From Luteibacter aegosomatis (GTDB lineage: Bacteria > Pseudomonadota > Gammaproteobacteria > Xanthomonadales > Rhodanobacteraceae), in NCBI RefSeq assembly GCF_023078455.1, contig NZ_CP095740.1, positions 4,693,937 to 4,757,936 of the forward strand: DNA of 64,000 bases, given 5' to 3'. Under the pieces are notes generated by a model that was not told the DNA's origin, did no database searches, and worked only from the letters and a program-made list of their open reading frames with translations. A program made the position numbers and the translations under genes. Shown one piece after another: positions 35,746 through 45,200 of the stretch (the first letter of the stretch is position 1; every line of letters starts with the position of its first letter).

Positions 35746-36582
35746 TCAGTAACGCTGGCGCAGTTCGCGGTAGACCGGGTCGGTGTCGGGGCGCTGCCCG
35801 TGCCAGCGTTCGAAGGCGTCGGCCGCCTGTTCCACCAGCATGCCCAGGCCGTCGCGGAACCAGTCGGGGCGGACCCCGGCGGCGACGGCCCAACCCTTGA
35901 AGCCCGCCGAGGCGGCGCCGTAACACAGGTCGTAGGCCGTCGAATGGTCCTGCACGATGGACATCGGCAGGGCGAAGTCGCCCCCCGTGACGCCGATGGA
36001 GGTCGCGTTCACCACGAGGTCGAAGCACTCGCCTTCCAGGCCGTCCCAATAGCGCGTATGGCACCGGGCGGGTTCGCCGATGGCGTCGGCGATCTCGTCG
36101 GCACGCTCGGGCGTGCGGTTGACGATGGTGAGCGATCGCACGCCGGCGTCCATGAGCGCCCAGGCCACCGCCTTGGCGGCGCCGCCGGCACCCAGCAGCA
36201 GGGCGTCGTGACCGCGCAGGTCGAAACCGTGGCGTTCGGTGATGTCGCGCACGAAGCCGCTGCCGTCGGTGTTGTGCGCCTCGATGCCGCCGCCGACCAG
36301 GGGCGTGAGGGTATTGGCCGACCCGGTGCGCGCGGCGGCTTCGGTGTGCTTGTCGGCAAGGGCGAGGGCGACGTTCTTGTGCGGCAGGGTCACGTTGGCA
36401 CCGAGGCCGCCCTCGGCGAAGAAGCGCTTCACCTCGGCGACGAAGTCGTCCGGCGCGGCGTCGATGGTCCGGTAATCGAGGGCGATGCCCAGCTGCTTCG
36501 CGAAAGCCGAGTGGATTTCGGGGGACAGCGAGTGCGCGATCGGGTGACCGAACACGGCGTAACGGTGCGCTTCGGCGCTCAT
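35746..36582 (-). CDS. aroE: Shikimate dehydrogenase
   Basis: 278 residues, full length. Substrate-site motif [12 protein letters not shown], catalytic Lys in [11 protein letters not shown], Asn/Asp NTDGSGF, and the NADP-binding [13 protein letters not shown] followed by NRTPERA. Catalyses reduction of 3-dehydroshikimate to shikimate in aromatic amino acid synthesis. ATG follows GGAG. Confidence 0.95.
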   Translation of the reverse strand: MSAEAHRYAVFGHPIAHSLSPEIHSAFAKQLGIALDYRTIDAAPDDFVAEVKRFFAEGGLGANVTLPHKNVALALADKHTEAAARTGSANTLTPLVGGGIEAHNTDGSGFVRDITERHGFDLRGHDALLLGAGGAAKAVAWALMDAGVRSLTIVNRTPERADEIADAIGEPARCHTRYWDGLEGECFDLVVNATSIGVTGGDFALPMSIVQDHSTAYDLCYGAASAGFKGWAVAAGVRPDWFRDGLGMLVEQAADAFERWHGQRPDTDPVYRELRQRY

Positions 36583-36686
36583 GGAGGCTCCTTCGATGGC
36601 TTGGCCCCGCCATTCTACCCAGCCGGTCGCGGTCCGTGAGACGGGGGCCGCCTAACGTGCGGCCCATGCCGCCACGGAGTCACGCC

Positions 36687-36905
36687 ATGAACGACACGCT
36701 TTCGCCCCGCCGCATCCGCGCCCTCATCGCCATGGCCTGGCTGGCCGCCGGCGCGCTGCTGCTCCTGCTCACGCCGTTGTCGGCGCATAGCGAGACGTTG
36801 GGCTGGTCGCCCGTCTTCTGGCTGCTGCTGGCGCCGGCGAGCGTTCTCGTGGCGATGCGGCCTCGGCTGCCGTTGGAGTTGCTGGGGACGTTGTGGCGGC
36901 GGTGA
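36687..36905 (+). CDS. Small membrane protein, unknown
   Basis: 72 residues from MNDTLSPRR (GGAG nine bases upstream; the longer frame is not supported). Two predicted membrane helices (ALIAMAWLAAGALLLLL and PVFWLLLAPASVLVAM). Divergent from aroE. Size and composition recall small xanthomonad membrane proteins of unknown function. Confidence 0.55.
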   Translation: MNDTLSPRRIRALIAMAWLAAGALLLLLTPLSAHSETLGWSPVFWLLLAPASVLVAMRPRLPLELLGTLWRR

Positions 36906-36909
36906 GACA

Positions 36910-37001
36910 GAAGACGCTGGGCTCCTGCCTTCGCAGGAGCGACGAACGACGGGATTGACCTCTCGTCGCTCCTGCGAAGGCAGGAGCCCAGCGTCTCCCG
37001 C
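36910..37001. repeat. REP-A inverted pair
   Basis: AGACGCTGGGCTCCTGCCTTCGCAGGAGCGACGA and its near-perfect inverted copy separated by about 20 bases. It separates convergent genes and could terminate both. Confidence 0.8.
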
Positions 37002-37002
37002 T

Positions 37003-38487
37003 TCAGCCCTTGATACCCAACCGCTTCAACTCCATCCGCCGCAAAAACTCCTGCATGATGCGCAGGTAGAGATCCTCGCCCAGGTACGCATCCTCCACGC
37101 CCGCGTCGATCGACGGATTGTCGTTCACCTCGATCACCACCGGGCGGTCGCCCACCTGCTTGAGGTCCACCCCGTAGATACCGTCGCCGATGGTCTGGGT
37201 GGCCTTCAGCGCCAGCTTCACCACCTCGCTCGGTGCCTCGCGCACCGGCACCGTGCGGAAGCCGCCCGACTTGGCCGTGCCCTTGGCGCCGTGGTTGTAG
37301 ATCTGCCAGTGGCCGCGCGACATGAAGTACTGGCAGGCATAGAGCGGCTCGTGGTTGAGCACGCCGATGCGCCAGTCGAACTCGGTATAGAGGTATTCCT
37401 GCGCGATCACCAGGGAGCTGTGCGCGAACAGCTCGGACGCCGCCTTCTCCAGCGCCTCGCGCGATTCCACCTTCACGACGCCGCGCGAGAACGAGCCGTC
37501 GGGAATCTTCAGCACGAGCGGCAGGCCGAGGCGGTCGGGCAACTCGCGCAACTGCTTCGGATCGTCGCGGTAGAGGATCTCGGTGGTCGGCGTGGCGAGC
37601 TTGCGCGACACCATCAGGTCGTTCAGGAAGATCTTGTTCGTGCAGCGCAGGATCGAGGTGGGATCGTCCATCACCACCATGCCCTCCTTCTCCGCGCGAT
37701 GGGCGAAGCGGTAGGTGTGGTTGTCGCTGGCCGTGGTCTCGCGGATGAACAGGCCGTCGTACTCGGCGAGGCGCTGGTAATCGTTGCGGCCGATCGGGTC
37801 GACCTCGATGCCCAGGTGCTTGCCCGCCTCGACGAAGTGCTTGAGCGCCTTCTTGTTCGACGGCGGCATCGCCTCGTTGGGATCGACGAGCATGGCGATG
37901 TCGTAGCGGAAGCGCTTGCGCGTGCGCGGCCGTCGCCAGATCTTGCGGGAAAACTTCTCCAGCGCCGTCGCGAACGCATCTTCCTGCGCGTCGTCGAGCG
38001 TGTGCAGGCCCACCGGCTTCACCGCCGACACCTGCCAGATCCGGTCGCGCTCGAATTCGATGCGCATGAGCGGGCAGGGGAACATGTCGAAGATCTGCCG
38101 GGCGAGATCCTGCAGGTCGGGCAACGCCGTTTCGCCGAAGTAGACCAGCACCCCGAAATCGGTGGTGTCACGGCCGCCCGCGGGCAGGAACTTCTGCAGT
38201 TTCTGGTTGAGGTCGTCAATGTCCAGGCCGTAGAGCGAGCGGCGGCGAAGGTCGTTCACCGTGCGCACGGAAGGAATCACCTTGTGCCCGCGCGCCTCGG
38301 CCAGCAGCGACACGTAATAGCCCGTACCCAGGTATTTGTAGCTGCGGCACAGGTTGATGACGTGGGTGCGCTCGTCGTCGCCGCCGACCGGCTCGCGGAG
38401 GTAGTCCATGGCGGTGACGACGTCGGCGGACGGGTAATACGAGCCCCAGTCGGAGGCCTTCTCCACGACGATGACGAGCCGGCTCAT
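37003..38487 (-). CDS. RimK-like ATP-grasp ligase with RLAN N-terminal domain
   Basis: 494 residues from MSRLVIVVEKASDWG. The N-terminal region (about 1-230) matches the RimK-like ATP-grasp N-terminal domain (SYKYLGTGYYVSLLAEARGHKVIPS). The ATP-grasp core follows: KIPDGSFSRGVVKV, QEYLYTEFDWRIGVL, GVDLKQVGDRPVVIEVNDNPSID with the metal-binding Glu/Asn. Such enzymes join amino acids or peptides through acyl-phosphate intermediates. A GNAT acetyltransferase gene is divergent next door, a pairing also seen in other proteobacteria, suggesting a joint role in building a small acylated peptide. The product is unknown. Confidence 0.85.
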   Translation of the reverse strand: MSRLVIVVEKASDWGSYYPSADVVTAMDYLREPVGGDDERTHVINLCRSYKYLGTGYYVSLLAEARGHKVIPSVRTVNDLRRRSLYGLDIDDLNQKLQKFLPAGGRDTTDFGVLVYFGETALPDLQDLARQIFDMFPCPLMRIEFERDRIWQVSAVKPVGLHTLDDAQEDAFATALEKFSRKIWRRPRTRKRFRYDIAMLVDPNEAMPPSNKKALKHFVEAGKHLGIEVDPIGRNDYQRLAEYDGLFIRETTASDNHTYRFAHRAEKEGMVVMDDPTSILRCTNKIFLNDLMVSRKLATPTTEILYRDDPKQLRELPDRLGLPLVLKIPDGSFSRGVVKVESREALEKAASELFAHSSLVIAQEYLYTEFDWRIGVLNHEPLYACQYFMSRGHWQIYNHGAKGTAKSGGFRTVPVREAPSEVVKLALKATQTIGDGIYGVDLKQVGDRPVVIEVNDNPSIDAGVEDAYLGEDLYLRIMQEFLRRMELKRLGIKG

Positions 38488-38731
38488 GACACCTCTGCAG
38501 ACGACGATCCGAGCGTCGTCGGCCCGCCATCGGGCCGAGGCGTTTCGCCGGTTGGCGGCAGTGTGTTCTCCGAGGTGACGGCGCACAAGCGGCCGTCGTG
38601 AAACCCATGAGGAAATGTTTAGGAAAAAGTCATTGATCGACGGGACGACGGGGTCTACAGTTCCGCGCTTGCCGATATCCCCGCCGGCCCCGCCGCCGTC
38701 TCACCCCACCCGCGCCGGAGTTCCATCACGC

Positions 38732-39202
38732 ATGCGTCCACCCCCGGTTACCGCCGCGGTACGCGTTCGTCGCGCCGAATTGAGCGATCTCGACGACCTG
38801 GTCGCCCTCGAGGAATCGAGCTTCGCCCAGGATCGCCTGAGCCGCGCCCAGTACCGCAAGCACCTGGACAGCGAAAGCGCCACCGTCCTCGTGGCCAGCG
38901 CCAACCATCGCCGCTTCCTTGGCACCGCCGTGGTGTTCTTCCGCAAGGGCACCACGGTGGCGCGCCTGTACTCGATCGCCACCAAGCCCGAAGCGCAGGG
39001 CAAGGGCGTGGGCTCGGCGCTGGTCGCGGCGGCGGAAGACGCCGGCCGCGCGCACGGTTGCCGCGCCTTGCGCCTGGAAGTGCGCAAGGACAACGCCGTG
39101 GCCATCCGACTGTACGAGCGCCTGGGCTATAAGCGCATCGGCGAATACGCGGCCTATTACGCCGACGGCGCGGATGCCTTCCGGTTCGAGAAACCGCTCT
39201 GA
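38732..39202 (+). CDS. GNAT-family N-acetyltransferase
   Basis: 156 residues from MRPPPVTAAV; upstream codons in frame look non-coding (Pro/Ser-rich). Acetyl-CoA-binding motif A is KPEAQGKGVGSALVAAAED and motif B LEVRKDNAVAIRLYERLGY, as in RimI-type enzymes. Substrate unknown; divergent from the ATP-grasp ligase with a 244-base gap. Confidence 0.85.
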   Translation: MRPPPVTAAVRVRRAELSDLDDLVALEESSFAQDRLSRAQYRKHLDSESATVLVASANHRRFLGTAVVFFRKGTTVARLYSIATKPEAQGKGVGSALVAAAEDAGRAHGCRALRLEVRKDNAVAIRLYERLGYKRIGEYAAYYADGADAFRFEKPL

Positions 39203-39243
39203 GGTCAGGGCTATACTGGTCGCCGCTAACGCCGGAACCGACC

Positions 39244-39459
39244 ATGCGCCGATCGATGCTCCCTTGCGCCCTCGTCCTCGCCGCCCTGGCCCTGTCGGGC
39301 TGCGGCAACAAGGGCCCGTTGTTCATGCCGCCCCCGGCGGCGGCGGCCAAGCCGGCCACGCCCGCGCAGCCCGTGGTGCAACCGGCGCATGCGTCCACCG
39401 TGGGACCGGCGCCGGTGAGCACCACGTTCGCCCCGTTCAACCCCGTCATCCACCCGTAA
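39244..39459 (+). CDS. lptM: LPS-assembly lipoprotein LptM (YifL)
   Basis: 71 residues. Short lipoprotein signal with lipobox ALSGCGNKGPLFMPP, the hallmark of LptM, then a Pro/Ala-rich tail. LptM assists maturation of the outer-membrane LptD/LptE translocon. Location directly before dapF is the conserved gammaproteobacterial arrangement. A TATACT hexamer at 39212-39217 may be its -10. Confidence 0.9.
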   Translation: MRRSMLPCALVLAALALSGCGNKGPLFMPPPAAAAKPATPAQPVVQPAHASTVGPAPVSTTFAPFNPVIHP

Positions 39460-39464
39460 CCGCC

Positions 39465-40292
39465 ATGCCCATCCGATTCACCAAGATGCATGGAATCGGC
39501 AACGATTTCGTCGTGGTGGACTGGCGCGAGGATGCCGGGCACGTGCCCAACACCGCGCGCATCGTGGCGTTGTCCAACCGCCATACCGGCATCGGCTTCG
39601 ACCAGCTGCTCAGCATCGAACCGGCGCGCGATCCCTCGTGCGCGTTCTACTACGGCATCTGGAACGCCGACGGCACCCCCTCGGGCCAGTGCGGCAACGG
39701 CGTGCGCTGCGTGGCGGCATGGCTGGACCGCGAGGGCGCCATCGAGCGTAACGTGCCGATTCGGCTGGAAAGCCCCTCCGGCCCGGTCACCGTGCGCGTG
39801 CTGGGCGAGGGCATCGTCACGGTGGACATGGGCGAACCGGATTTCGATCCCGCGCACGTCCCGCTCGATCGCCCGCCCCATGCCACCTACACGCTCGAGG
39901 CCGATGGCGAGGAAGTGAGCTTTGGCGCCGTGTCGATGGGCAACCCGCACGCGGTGGTCTTCGTCGACGACGTGACCGACCCCCGCGTCGACCGTCTCGG
40001 CCCGTTGCTCACCCACCATCCGCTTTTTCCGAAGGGCGCCAACGTGGGCTTCGCGCAGCGCCTCGGCGCCGGTCACCTGCGCCTGCGCGTCCACGAGCGC
40101 GGCAGCGGCTGGACGCAGGCCTGCGGGACCGGCGCCTGCGCCGCCGCCGCGGTCGCCCATGCGCTGGGCCTCGCCGGCCCCGTGGTCGACGTCGACCTCC
40201 CCGGCGGCCGACTCACCATCGAATGGCACGGACCGGGCCACACGCTGTGGATGACCGGACCGGCGGCGTTCGTTTTCGAAGGCGAGGTGTGA
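39465..40292 (+). CDS. dapF: Diaminopimelate epimerase
   Basis: 275 residues from MPIRFTKMHGIGNDF, five bases after lptM. The two catalytic cysteines are in GQCGNGVRC and QACGTGACA. Converts LL- to meso-diaminopimelate for lysine and peptidoglycan synthesis. Confidence 0.97.
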   Translation: MPIRFTKMHGIGNDFVVVDWREDAGHVPNTARIVALSNRHTGIGFDQLLSIEPARDPSCAFYYGIWNADGTPSGQCGNGVRCVAAWLDREGAIERNVPIRLESPSGPVTVRVLGEGIVTVDMGEPDFDPAHVPLDRPPHATYTLEADGEEVSFGAVSMGNPHAVVFVDDVTDPRVDRLGPLLTHHPLFPKGANVGFAQRLGAGHLRLRVHERGSGWTQACGTGACAAAAVAHALGLAGPVVDVDLPGGRLTIEWHGPGHTLWMTGPAAFVFEGEV

Positions 40293-40335
40293 CGCGGGCC
40301 TCCGAACGCGTCACACTGGACCCGGCAAGCACCCC

Positions 40336-41040
40336 ATGAAGGACGTCATCCCCATGACCGACAGCGCGATCGACGGCGACCTCGACCCGGCCACCGTGGC
40401 GTCCTGGCTGCGCCGCCACCCCGATTTTCTCGCCGATTACCCCGAATTGGCCGATGCCCTCGTGCTGCCCACGCGCAACGGGCCGGCCACCTCGCTCGCC
40501 GTGCACCAGATGCGTTCGCTGCGCGAGAAAAACGCCGAGCTCGACACGCGCCTGCGCGAACTCTCGACCATCGCGGGCGAGAACGAAAAGCTCATGCGTC
40601 GCGTGCACGGCCTGATGCTGGCGCTGCTCGGCGCCGGCGGCATCGAGGAAACGGTACGCAGCGTCGTGCGCCGGCTCACCGACGACTTCCAGTCCGAGCG
40701 CGTGCGGCTGGTGTTTTTCGGCGACCTCGCCGGCCTGCCCGACGAACCCTGGCTGCTGCGCGAGTCGCGCGGCAGCGCCGGCCTGCCCGAGTTCGCCTCG
40801 TTCCTCGAACACGGCGAACCGGTGGCCGGCCGCCTGGCGCCCGAAAAGCTGCACCGCCTGTTCGGGGCGGAAGCCGCCGAGGTTCGCTCGGCCGCGCTGA
40901 TGCGCGTCGGCCCCGATGCCATGCTCGCCATCGGCAGCCTGGATGCCGACCGCTTCCATCCGGGGATGGGCACGCTGTTCCTCGACATGATTTCCACCAC
41001 CGTGGGCTCGGCGATCCAGCGGGCCCGGAAGGCCGCGTGA
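40336..41040 (+). CDS. DUF484 family protein
   Basis: 234 residues (start possibly six codons later at MTDSAIDG). N-terminal helices VASWLRRHPDFLADYPEL and SLAVHQMRSLREKN are the DUF484 signature, followed by a GAF-like domain. Function unknown. Sits between dapF and xerC as in many gammaproteobacteria; its stop overlaps the xerC GTG start. Confidence 0.9.
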   Translation: MKDVIPMTDSAIDGDLDPATVASWLRRHPDFLADYPELADALVLPTRNGPATSLAVHQMRSLREKNAELDTRLRELSTIAGENEKLMRRVHGLMLALLGAGGIEETVRSVVRRLTDDFQSERVRLVFFGDLAGLPDEPWLLRESRGSAGLPEFASFLEHGEPVAGRLAPEKLHRLFGAEAAEVRSAALMRVGPDAMLAIGSLDADRFHPGMGTLFLDMISTTVGSAIQRARKAA

Positions 41041-41918
41041 CACCGCGCGAGGCCGTCGAGGCCTTCCTTCGCCATTTCTCGGCGGAGCGGGCCCCCTCGG
41101 CGCACACGCTCTCGGCGTACCGCCGCGACCTGGAAAAGCTGCTGCGTTTCATGGAAAACGAGGGCATAGCCGGCTTCGACGCCCTCGCGCCCGACCGCCT
41201 GCGCGGCATGATCGCCCGCGAACACCGTGGCGGTCTCGCGCCGAACAGCATCCAGCGCCTGCTCTCGGCCTGCCGCACGCTGTTCCGTTACCTCAACCGC
41301 GAAGGCCGCCTTGCCCACGACCCGGCGGCTGGCGTGCGCGGTCCGAAGGTACGCCGCAAGCTGCCGCACGTGCTCGACGTGGACGAGGCCAAGCAACTGG
41401 TCGAAACCACGCTGGGCGACGCCCACGGTCCACGCGATACCGCGATGATGGAGTTGCTGTATTCCAGCGGCCTTCGCCTGTCCGAACTGTGCGGCCTGCG
41501 CTGGGGCGACCTCGACCTCGACGACGGCCAGGTCCGGGTGCTGGGCAAGGGCAACAAGATGCGCCTGCTTCCCGTGGGGCGCCACGCCGTGACGGCGCTG
41601 CGCCAGCTCGCCGCGCTCGGAGGCAACGGCCCGGAGCAACCCGTGTTCAAGGGCCGTGGCGACGGGCCGATCAGCCCGCGTACCGTGCAGAAGCGCCTCA
41701 GCCTGCTCTCGGCGGGAATGACCCACCACGTGCACCCGCACATGCTGCGCCACACTTTCGCCAGCCACATGCTCGAGTCCTCCGGCGACCTGCGCTCGGT
41801 GCAGGAGCTGCTGGGGCATGCGGACATCGCCACCACGCAGATCTATACGCACCTGGATTTCCAGCACCTGGCGAAGGTGTACGACGCGGCGCATCCGAGG
41901 GCGAAGCGGAAAGCGTAA
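41037..41918 (+). CDS. xerC: Tyrosine recombinase XerC
   Basis: 293 residues from a GTG that overlaps the upstream stop (GTGA). N-terminal SAM-like domain, then the catalytic set: Arg in YSSGLRLSELCGL, HPHMLRHTFASHML (His-x2-Arg), the His/Trp position in ELLGHADIATTQ and nucleophile Tyr in QIYTHLDF. With XerD it resolves chromosome dimers at dif. Confidence 0.95.
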   Translation: MTPREAVEAFLRHFSAERAPSAHTLSAYRRDLEKLLRFMENEGIAGFDALAPDRLRGMIAREHRGGLAPNSIQRLLSACRTLFRYLNREGRLAHDPAAGVRGPKVRRKLPHVLDVDEAKQLVETTLGDAHGPRDTAMMELLYSSGLRLSELCGLRWGDLDLDDGQVRVLGKGNKMRLLPVGRHAVTALRQLAALGGNGPEQPVFKGRGDGPISPRTVQKRLSLLSAGMTHHVHPHMLRHTFASHMLESSGDLRSVQELLGHADIATTQIYTHLDFQHLAKVYDAAHPRAKRKA

Positions 41919-41927
41919 GGCCCGGGT

Positions 41928-42019
41928 TCCTGCTTCTTCTCGGGAACGACGAACGGCACGATCCAGCGCCGTGTACGGAAACCTCACGCCGTTCCCGCGA
42001 AGGCGGGAACCCGGCGTCT
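41928..42019. repeat. REP-A related inverted pair
   Basis: A degenerate arm (GGGTTCCTGCTTCTTCTCGGGAACGACG, about 41925-41951) and a clear palindrome GTTCCCGCGAAGGCGGGAACCCGGCGTC (about 41991-42018) between xerC and hslV. Confidence 0.6.
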
Positions 42020-42033
42020 TCCGCCCGCCCTCA

Positions 42034-42063
42034 CCCTTGCCCGGCAGCCACCCGCCCCCACAT
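42034..42063 (+). promoter_or_regulatory. Possible heat-shock (sigma-32 type) promoter of hslVU
   Basis: CCCTTGCCC (42034-42042) and CCCCACAT (42056-42063) are about 14 bases apart, similar to sigma-32 CTTGAA/CCCCATNT, and lie 30 bases before hslV. The match is partial, and hslVU is a known heat-shock operon. Confidence 0.3.
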
Positions 42064-42092
42064 CTGCCGTTCCACCCGGAAGCGAGAACCCC

Positions 42093-42626
42093 ATGGAACC
42101 GATGCACGCCACGACCATCGTCTGCGTTCGCCGGGACGGCAAGGTCGTCCTCGGCAGCGACGGCCAGGTCACCCTCGGCAACACCGTCATGAAGTCCAAC
42201 GCGCGCAAGGTGCGCCGCCTGGGCAAGGGCGACGTGCTGGCCGGCTTCGCCGGCGCCACCGCCGACGCCTTCACGCTGTTCGAGCTGTTCGAGGAGAAGC
42301 TGGTCAAGCACGGCGGCAACCTCACCCGCGCGGCCGTGGAAATGGCCAAGGAATGGCGTACCGACCGCCGCCTGGGCCGCCTGGAGGCCATGCTGGCGGT
42401 GGCCGACAAGGAGGCGTCGCTTCTCATCTCGGGCAACGGCGACGTGCTCGAACCCGAGCACGGCCTCATCGCCATCGGCTCCGGCGGCCCTTACGCGCAG
42501 TCCGCCGCGCTGGCCCTGCTCGAAAACACCGACCTGGATGCGCGCACGATCGTGGAGAAATCGCTGAAGATCGCTGGCGATATCTGCATCTATACCAATC
42601 ACAACTATTCGATCGAAGAGCTCTGA
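42093..42626 (+). CDS. hslV: ATP-dependent protease subunit HslV
   Basis: 177 residues. After a short propeptide (MEPMHA) the catalytic N-terminal Thr begins [19 protein letters not shown], then [12 protein letters not shown]. Forms the double-hexamer peptidase of the HslUV complex. Only three bases separate it from hslU. Confidence 0.97.
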   Translation: MEPMHATTIVCVRRDGKVVLGSDGQVTLGNTVMKSNARKVRRLGKGDVLAGFAGATADAFTLFELFEEKLVKHGGNLTRAAVEMAKEWRTDRRLGRLEAMLAVADKEASLLISGNGDVLEPEHGLIAIGSGGPYAQSAALALLENTDLDARTIVEKSLKIAGDICIYTNHNYSIEEL

Positions 42627-42629
42627 GCG

Positions 42630-43964
42630 ATGTCCGAACTCACTCCCCGCGAGATCGTCAACGAACTGGACCGCTACATCATCGGCCAGCACGACGCCAA
42701 GCGCGCCGTGGCCATCGCCCTGCGCAACCGCTGGCGCCGCATGCAGCTGGAGCCGGGCATGCGCGACGAGGTCACGCCGAAGAACATCCTGATGATCGGC
42801 CCCACGGGCGTCGGCAAGACCGAGATCGCCCGCCGCTTGGCCACCCTCGCCAACGCGCCGTTCGTGAAGGTGGAAGCCACCAAGTTCACCGAGGTGGGCT
42901 ATGTGGGCAAGGACGTCGAATCGATCATCCGCGACCTCGCCGACGTCTCCTACAAGCTTGTGCGTGAGCAGGGCAAGGCCCGCGTGCGCAGCCAGGCCGA
43001 GGATGCCGCCGAAGACCGTCTGCTCGACGCCCTCCTGCCGCGCCGCCAGGCCACCGGCTGGGACGACACCGGCGCCGCGCCGGCCATCGACAGCGACACC
43101 CGCCAGAAGCTGCGCAAGCAGCTCCGCGAAGGGGCGCTCGACGACCGCGAGATCGAGCTGGATTTCGCCATGAACGTCGGCGTGGAGATCATGACCCCGC
43201 CGGGCATGGAGGAAATGAGCCAGCAGCTGGGCCGCATGTTCCAGAACCTCGGCGGCAGCAAGTCGCAGAAGCGCAAGATGACCATCCGCCAGGCCCGGCC
43301 GCTGCTGGAAGAGGAAGAGGCCGGCAAGCTGCTCAACGACGACGAGTTGCGCAGCCGCGCGGTGCATGCCGCCGAGCAGAACGGCATCGTCTTCATCGAC
43401 GAGATCGACAAGGTGGCCCAGCGCTCCGAGTGGGGCGGGGCTGGCGTGAGCCGTGAGGGTGTACAGCGCGACCTGCTGCCGCTGGTGGAGGGTTCCACCG
43501 TCTCCACCAAGTACGGTCCGATCAAGACCGACCACATCCTGTTCATCGCCTCGGGCGCGTTCTCCCTGGCCAAGCCCTCCGACCTCATCCCGGAACTGCA
43601 GGGCCGCCTGCCGATCCGCGTGGAGCTGAGCGCGCTCTCGGTGGACGACTTCAAGCGCATCCTGCGCGAGCCGAACAACGCCTTGACCAAGCAATATGTT
43701 GCGCTGCTGCAAACCGAAGGCGTCACCCTCGCGTTCACCGACTCGGGCATCGACCGCCTGGCCGAGGTGGCCTTCCAGGTGAACGAGCGCACCGAAAACA
43801 TCGGCGCCCGCCGCCTGCATACGGTCATGGAGCGGCTCCTCGAGCGCATTTCCTTCGAAGCTGCTGACAAATCCGGCGAAAACTACTCCATCGACGCCGA
43901 ACATGTCGATAAATCCCTCTCGTCCCTGGTCAAGGACGAGGACCTGAGCCGTTACATCCTCTGA
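42630..43964 (+). CDS. hslU: ATP-dependent protease ATPase subunit HslU
   Basis: 444 residues. AAA+ unfoldase: N-terminal [16 protein letters not shown], Walker [14 protein letters not shown], Walker [10 protein letters not shown], intermediate I-domain, and a C-terminus ending DEDLSRYIL that docks into HslV. Unfolds substrates for HslV. Confidence 0.97.
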   Translation: MSELTPREIVNELDRYIIGQHDAKRAVAIALRNRWRRMQLEPGMRDEVTPKNILMIGPTGVGKTEIARRLATLANAPFVKVEATKFTEVGYVGKDVESIIRDLADVSYKLVREQGKARVRSQAEDAAEDRLLDALLPRRQATGWDDTGAAPAIDSDTRQKLRKQLREGALDDREIELDFAMNVGVEIMTPPGMEEMSQQLGRMFQNLGGSKSQKRKMTIRQARPLLEEEEAGKLLNDDELRSRAVHAAEQNGIVFIDEIDKVAQRSEWGGAGVSREGVQRDLLPLVEGSTVSTKYGPIKTDHILFIASGAFSLAKPSDLIPELQGRLPIRVELSALSVDDFKRILREPNNALTKQYVALLQTEGVTLAFTDSGIDRLAEVAFQVNERTENIGARRLHTVMERLLERISFEAADKSGENYSIDAEHVDKSLSSLVKDEDLSRYIL

Positions 43965-43968
43965 ACAA

Positions 43969-43984
43969 GGGGGCCCCGGCCCCC
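43969..43984 (+). terminator. GC-rich hairpin after hslU
   Basis: GGGGGCC-CC-GGCCCCC perfect inverted repeat four bases beyond the hslU stop; no T-run follows, so termination strength is uncertain. Confidence 0.45.
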
Positions 43985-44003
43985 TGCTAAACTATTGACC
44001 ACT

Positions 44004-44621
44004 ATGGGCAAGGTTATCCAACTCAAAACGAACGGCCAGCGGGCCTCCTTGCGCGAAGCGCAGGACAACCGCCAGCTGATTCGCATCTGGCGCGGCGAAC
44101 TCGAACACGGCAGCTTCTGCGGCTACGTGGGTGGAGTGGGCCGCGAATTCTTCCTGCTGTGGGTCATCGGCGACGGCGTCAGCTATGACGGCATGTACAT
44201 CATGCGGCATCGCGACATCTCCGAGTACGAGGCGCCCGACAAGCATGCCGGCTTCCTGGAGAAGGCGCTGGCGCTGAAGGGCATCGCCCCGACACCGCCG
44301 GACGACTTCCCGCTCGACGACATCACCCAGGTGATCAAGGCCGCCTCGGCGCATGCGCCGGTCATCGGCGTTCACGTGGACAGCGAAGACGAGTCCGAAG
44401 TCTGCTACATCGGCCGGCTGGTCAGCGTGGAGGAGGAAGGCTTCAACATGCAGGAGATCACGCCCGACGCGGAATGGCTGCGCGAACCGTCGTTCTTCTC
44501 GTGGGACGAGGTCTCCACCGTAAGCATGGAAGACGCCTATGCCACGTCGCTTCTGGCCGTGGCGGGCGACCCGCCGCCACTGGAACGTGGCACCGGCGAC
44601 GGCTTCGGCCACGCGCACTGA
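44004..44621 (+). CDS. Conserved protein of unknown function
   Basis: 205 residues from MGKVIQLKT (a TTG nine bases upstream is possible). The C-terminal part has a small beta-domain pattern (CYIGRLVSVEEEGFNMQEI, SWDEVSTVSMEDAYATSL) resembling Sm-like/SH3-like regulatory folds seen in other uncharacterised bacterial proteins. No catalytic motif. It follows hslVU and may be cotranscribed despite the intervening hairpin. Confidence 0.75.
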   Translation: MGKVIQLKTNGQRASLREAQDNRQLIRIWRGELEHGSFCGYVGGVGREFFLLWVIGDGVSYDGMYIMRHRDISEYEAPDKHAGFLEKALALKGIAPTPPDDFPLDDITQVIKAASAHAPVIGVHVDSEDESEVCYIGRLVSVEEEGFNMQEITPDAEWLREPSFFSWDEVSTVSMEDAYATSLLAVAGDPPPLERGTGDGFGHAH

Positions 44622-44700
44622 GATTCGCCGATACGATCGGCTTCCCCCTTCGGTAGTGAGGTGGCTACCTAAGGGGTGGGAGCCGATCGTATCGGCGAAA
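44622..44700. repeat. REP-B palindrome (GATCG arm type)
   Basis: ATTCGCCGATACGATCGGC arm, core CTTCGGTAG...CTACC, then GCCGATCGTATCGGCG. It begins at the stop of the preceding gene. Confidence 0.8.
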
Positions 44701-44744
44701 AGCATTTCGACGGAGCGTCGCGCTCCGGCCATCCCAGGCTTCCC

Positions 44745-45095
44745 ATGCCACGCCCCACCGACATCACCCTGCACCAGGCGTCCCGCGTTCTTGAAGTGAC
44801 GTTCGACAACGGCGAACGCTTTCGTCTCGCCTACGAATACCTGCGGGTGAACTCCCCCAGTGCCGAGGTGCAAGGGCACGGCCCAGGCCAGAAGGTTCTC
44901 GTATCGGGCAAGCGCCACGTCGGCATCACCGCCGTCGAGCCCACCGGCCACTACGGCATCCTCATCCGCTTCGACGACGGCCATGCCAGCGGCATCTTCG
45001 GTTGGGACACCTTGTACGACCTCGGCCGCGCGCACGACACCGCCTGGCCGGACTACCTCGCCCAACTGGAAGCACGCGGACTTTCCCGCGAATGA
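44745..45095 (+). CDS. DUF971 protein
   Basis: 116 residues from MPRPTDITLHQ. Whole length matches the DUF971 / gamma-butyrobetaine hydroxylase N-terminal-like domain (VTFDNGERFRLAYEYLRVNSPSAEV, GILIRFDDGHASGIFGWDTLY). The domain is often linked to Fe-S or zinc proteins; function not established. Location downstream of hslUV is conserved in related genomes. Confidence 0.88.
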   Translation: MPRPTDITLHQASRVLEVTFDNGERFRLAYEYLRVNSPSAEVQGHGPGQKVLVSGKRHVGITAVEPTGHYGILIRFDDGHASGIFGWDTLYDLGRAHDTAWPDYLAQLEARGLSRE

Positions 45096-45200
45096 ACCCG
45101 CGTCGCCCGGGAATGCATCCATTCAAGGCAACCCGGGCACGCAAGGCGTATATTGCTCCGCCATCACGCCGCCCCCACCGGCGAACCGGAGCAAACTGAC

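Noticed and set aside
40437..43904. 1155-residue open frame opposite DUF484-xerC-hslVU
   Set aside because: Spans four well-supported genes on the other strand and shows only shadow composition.
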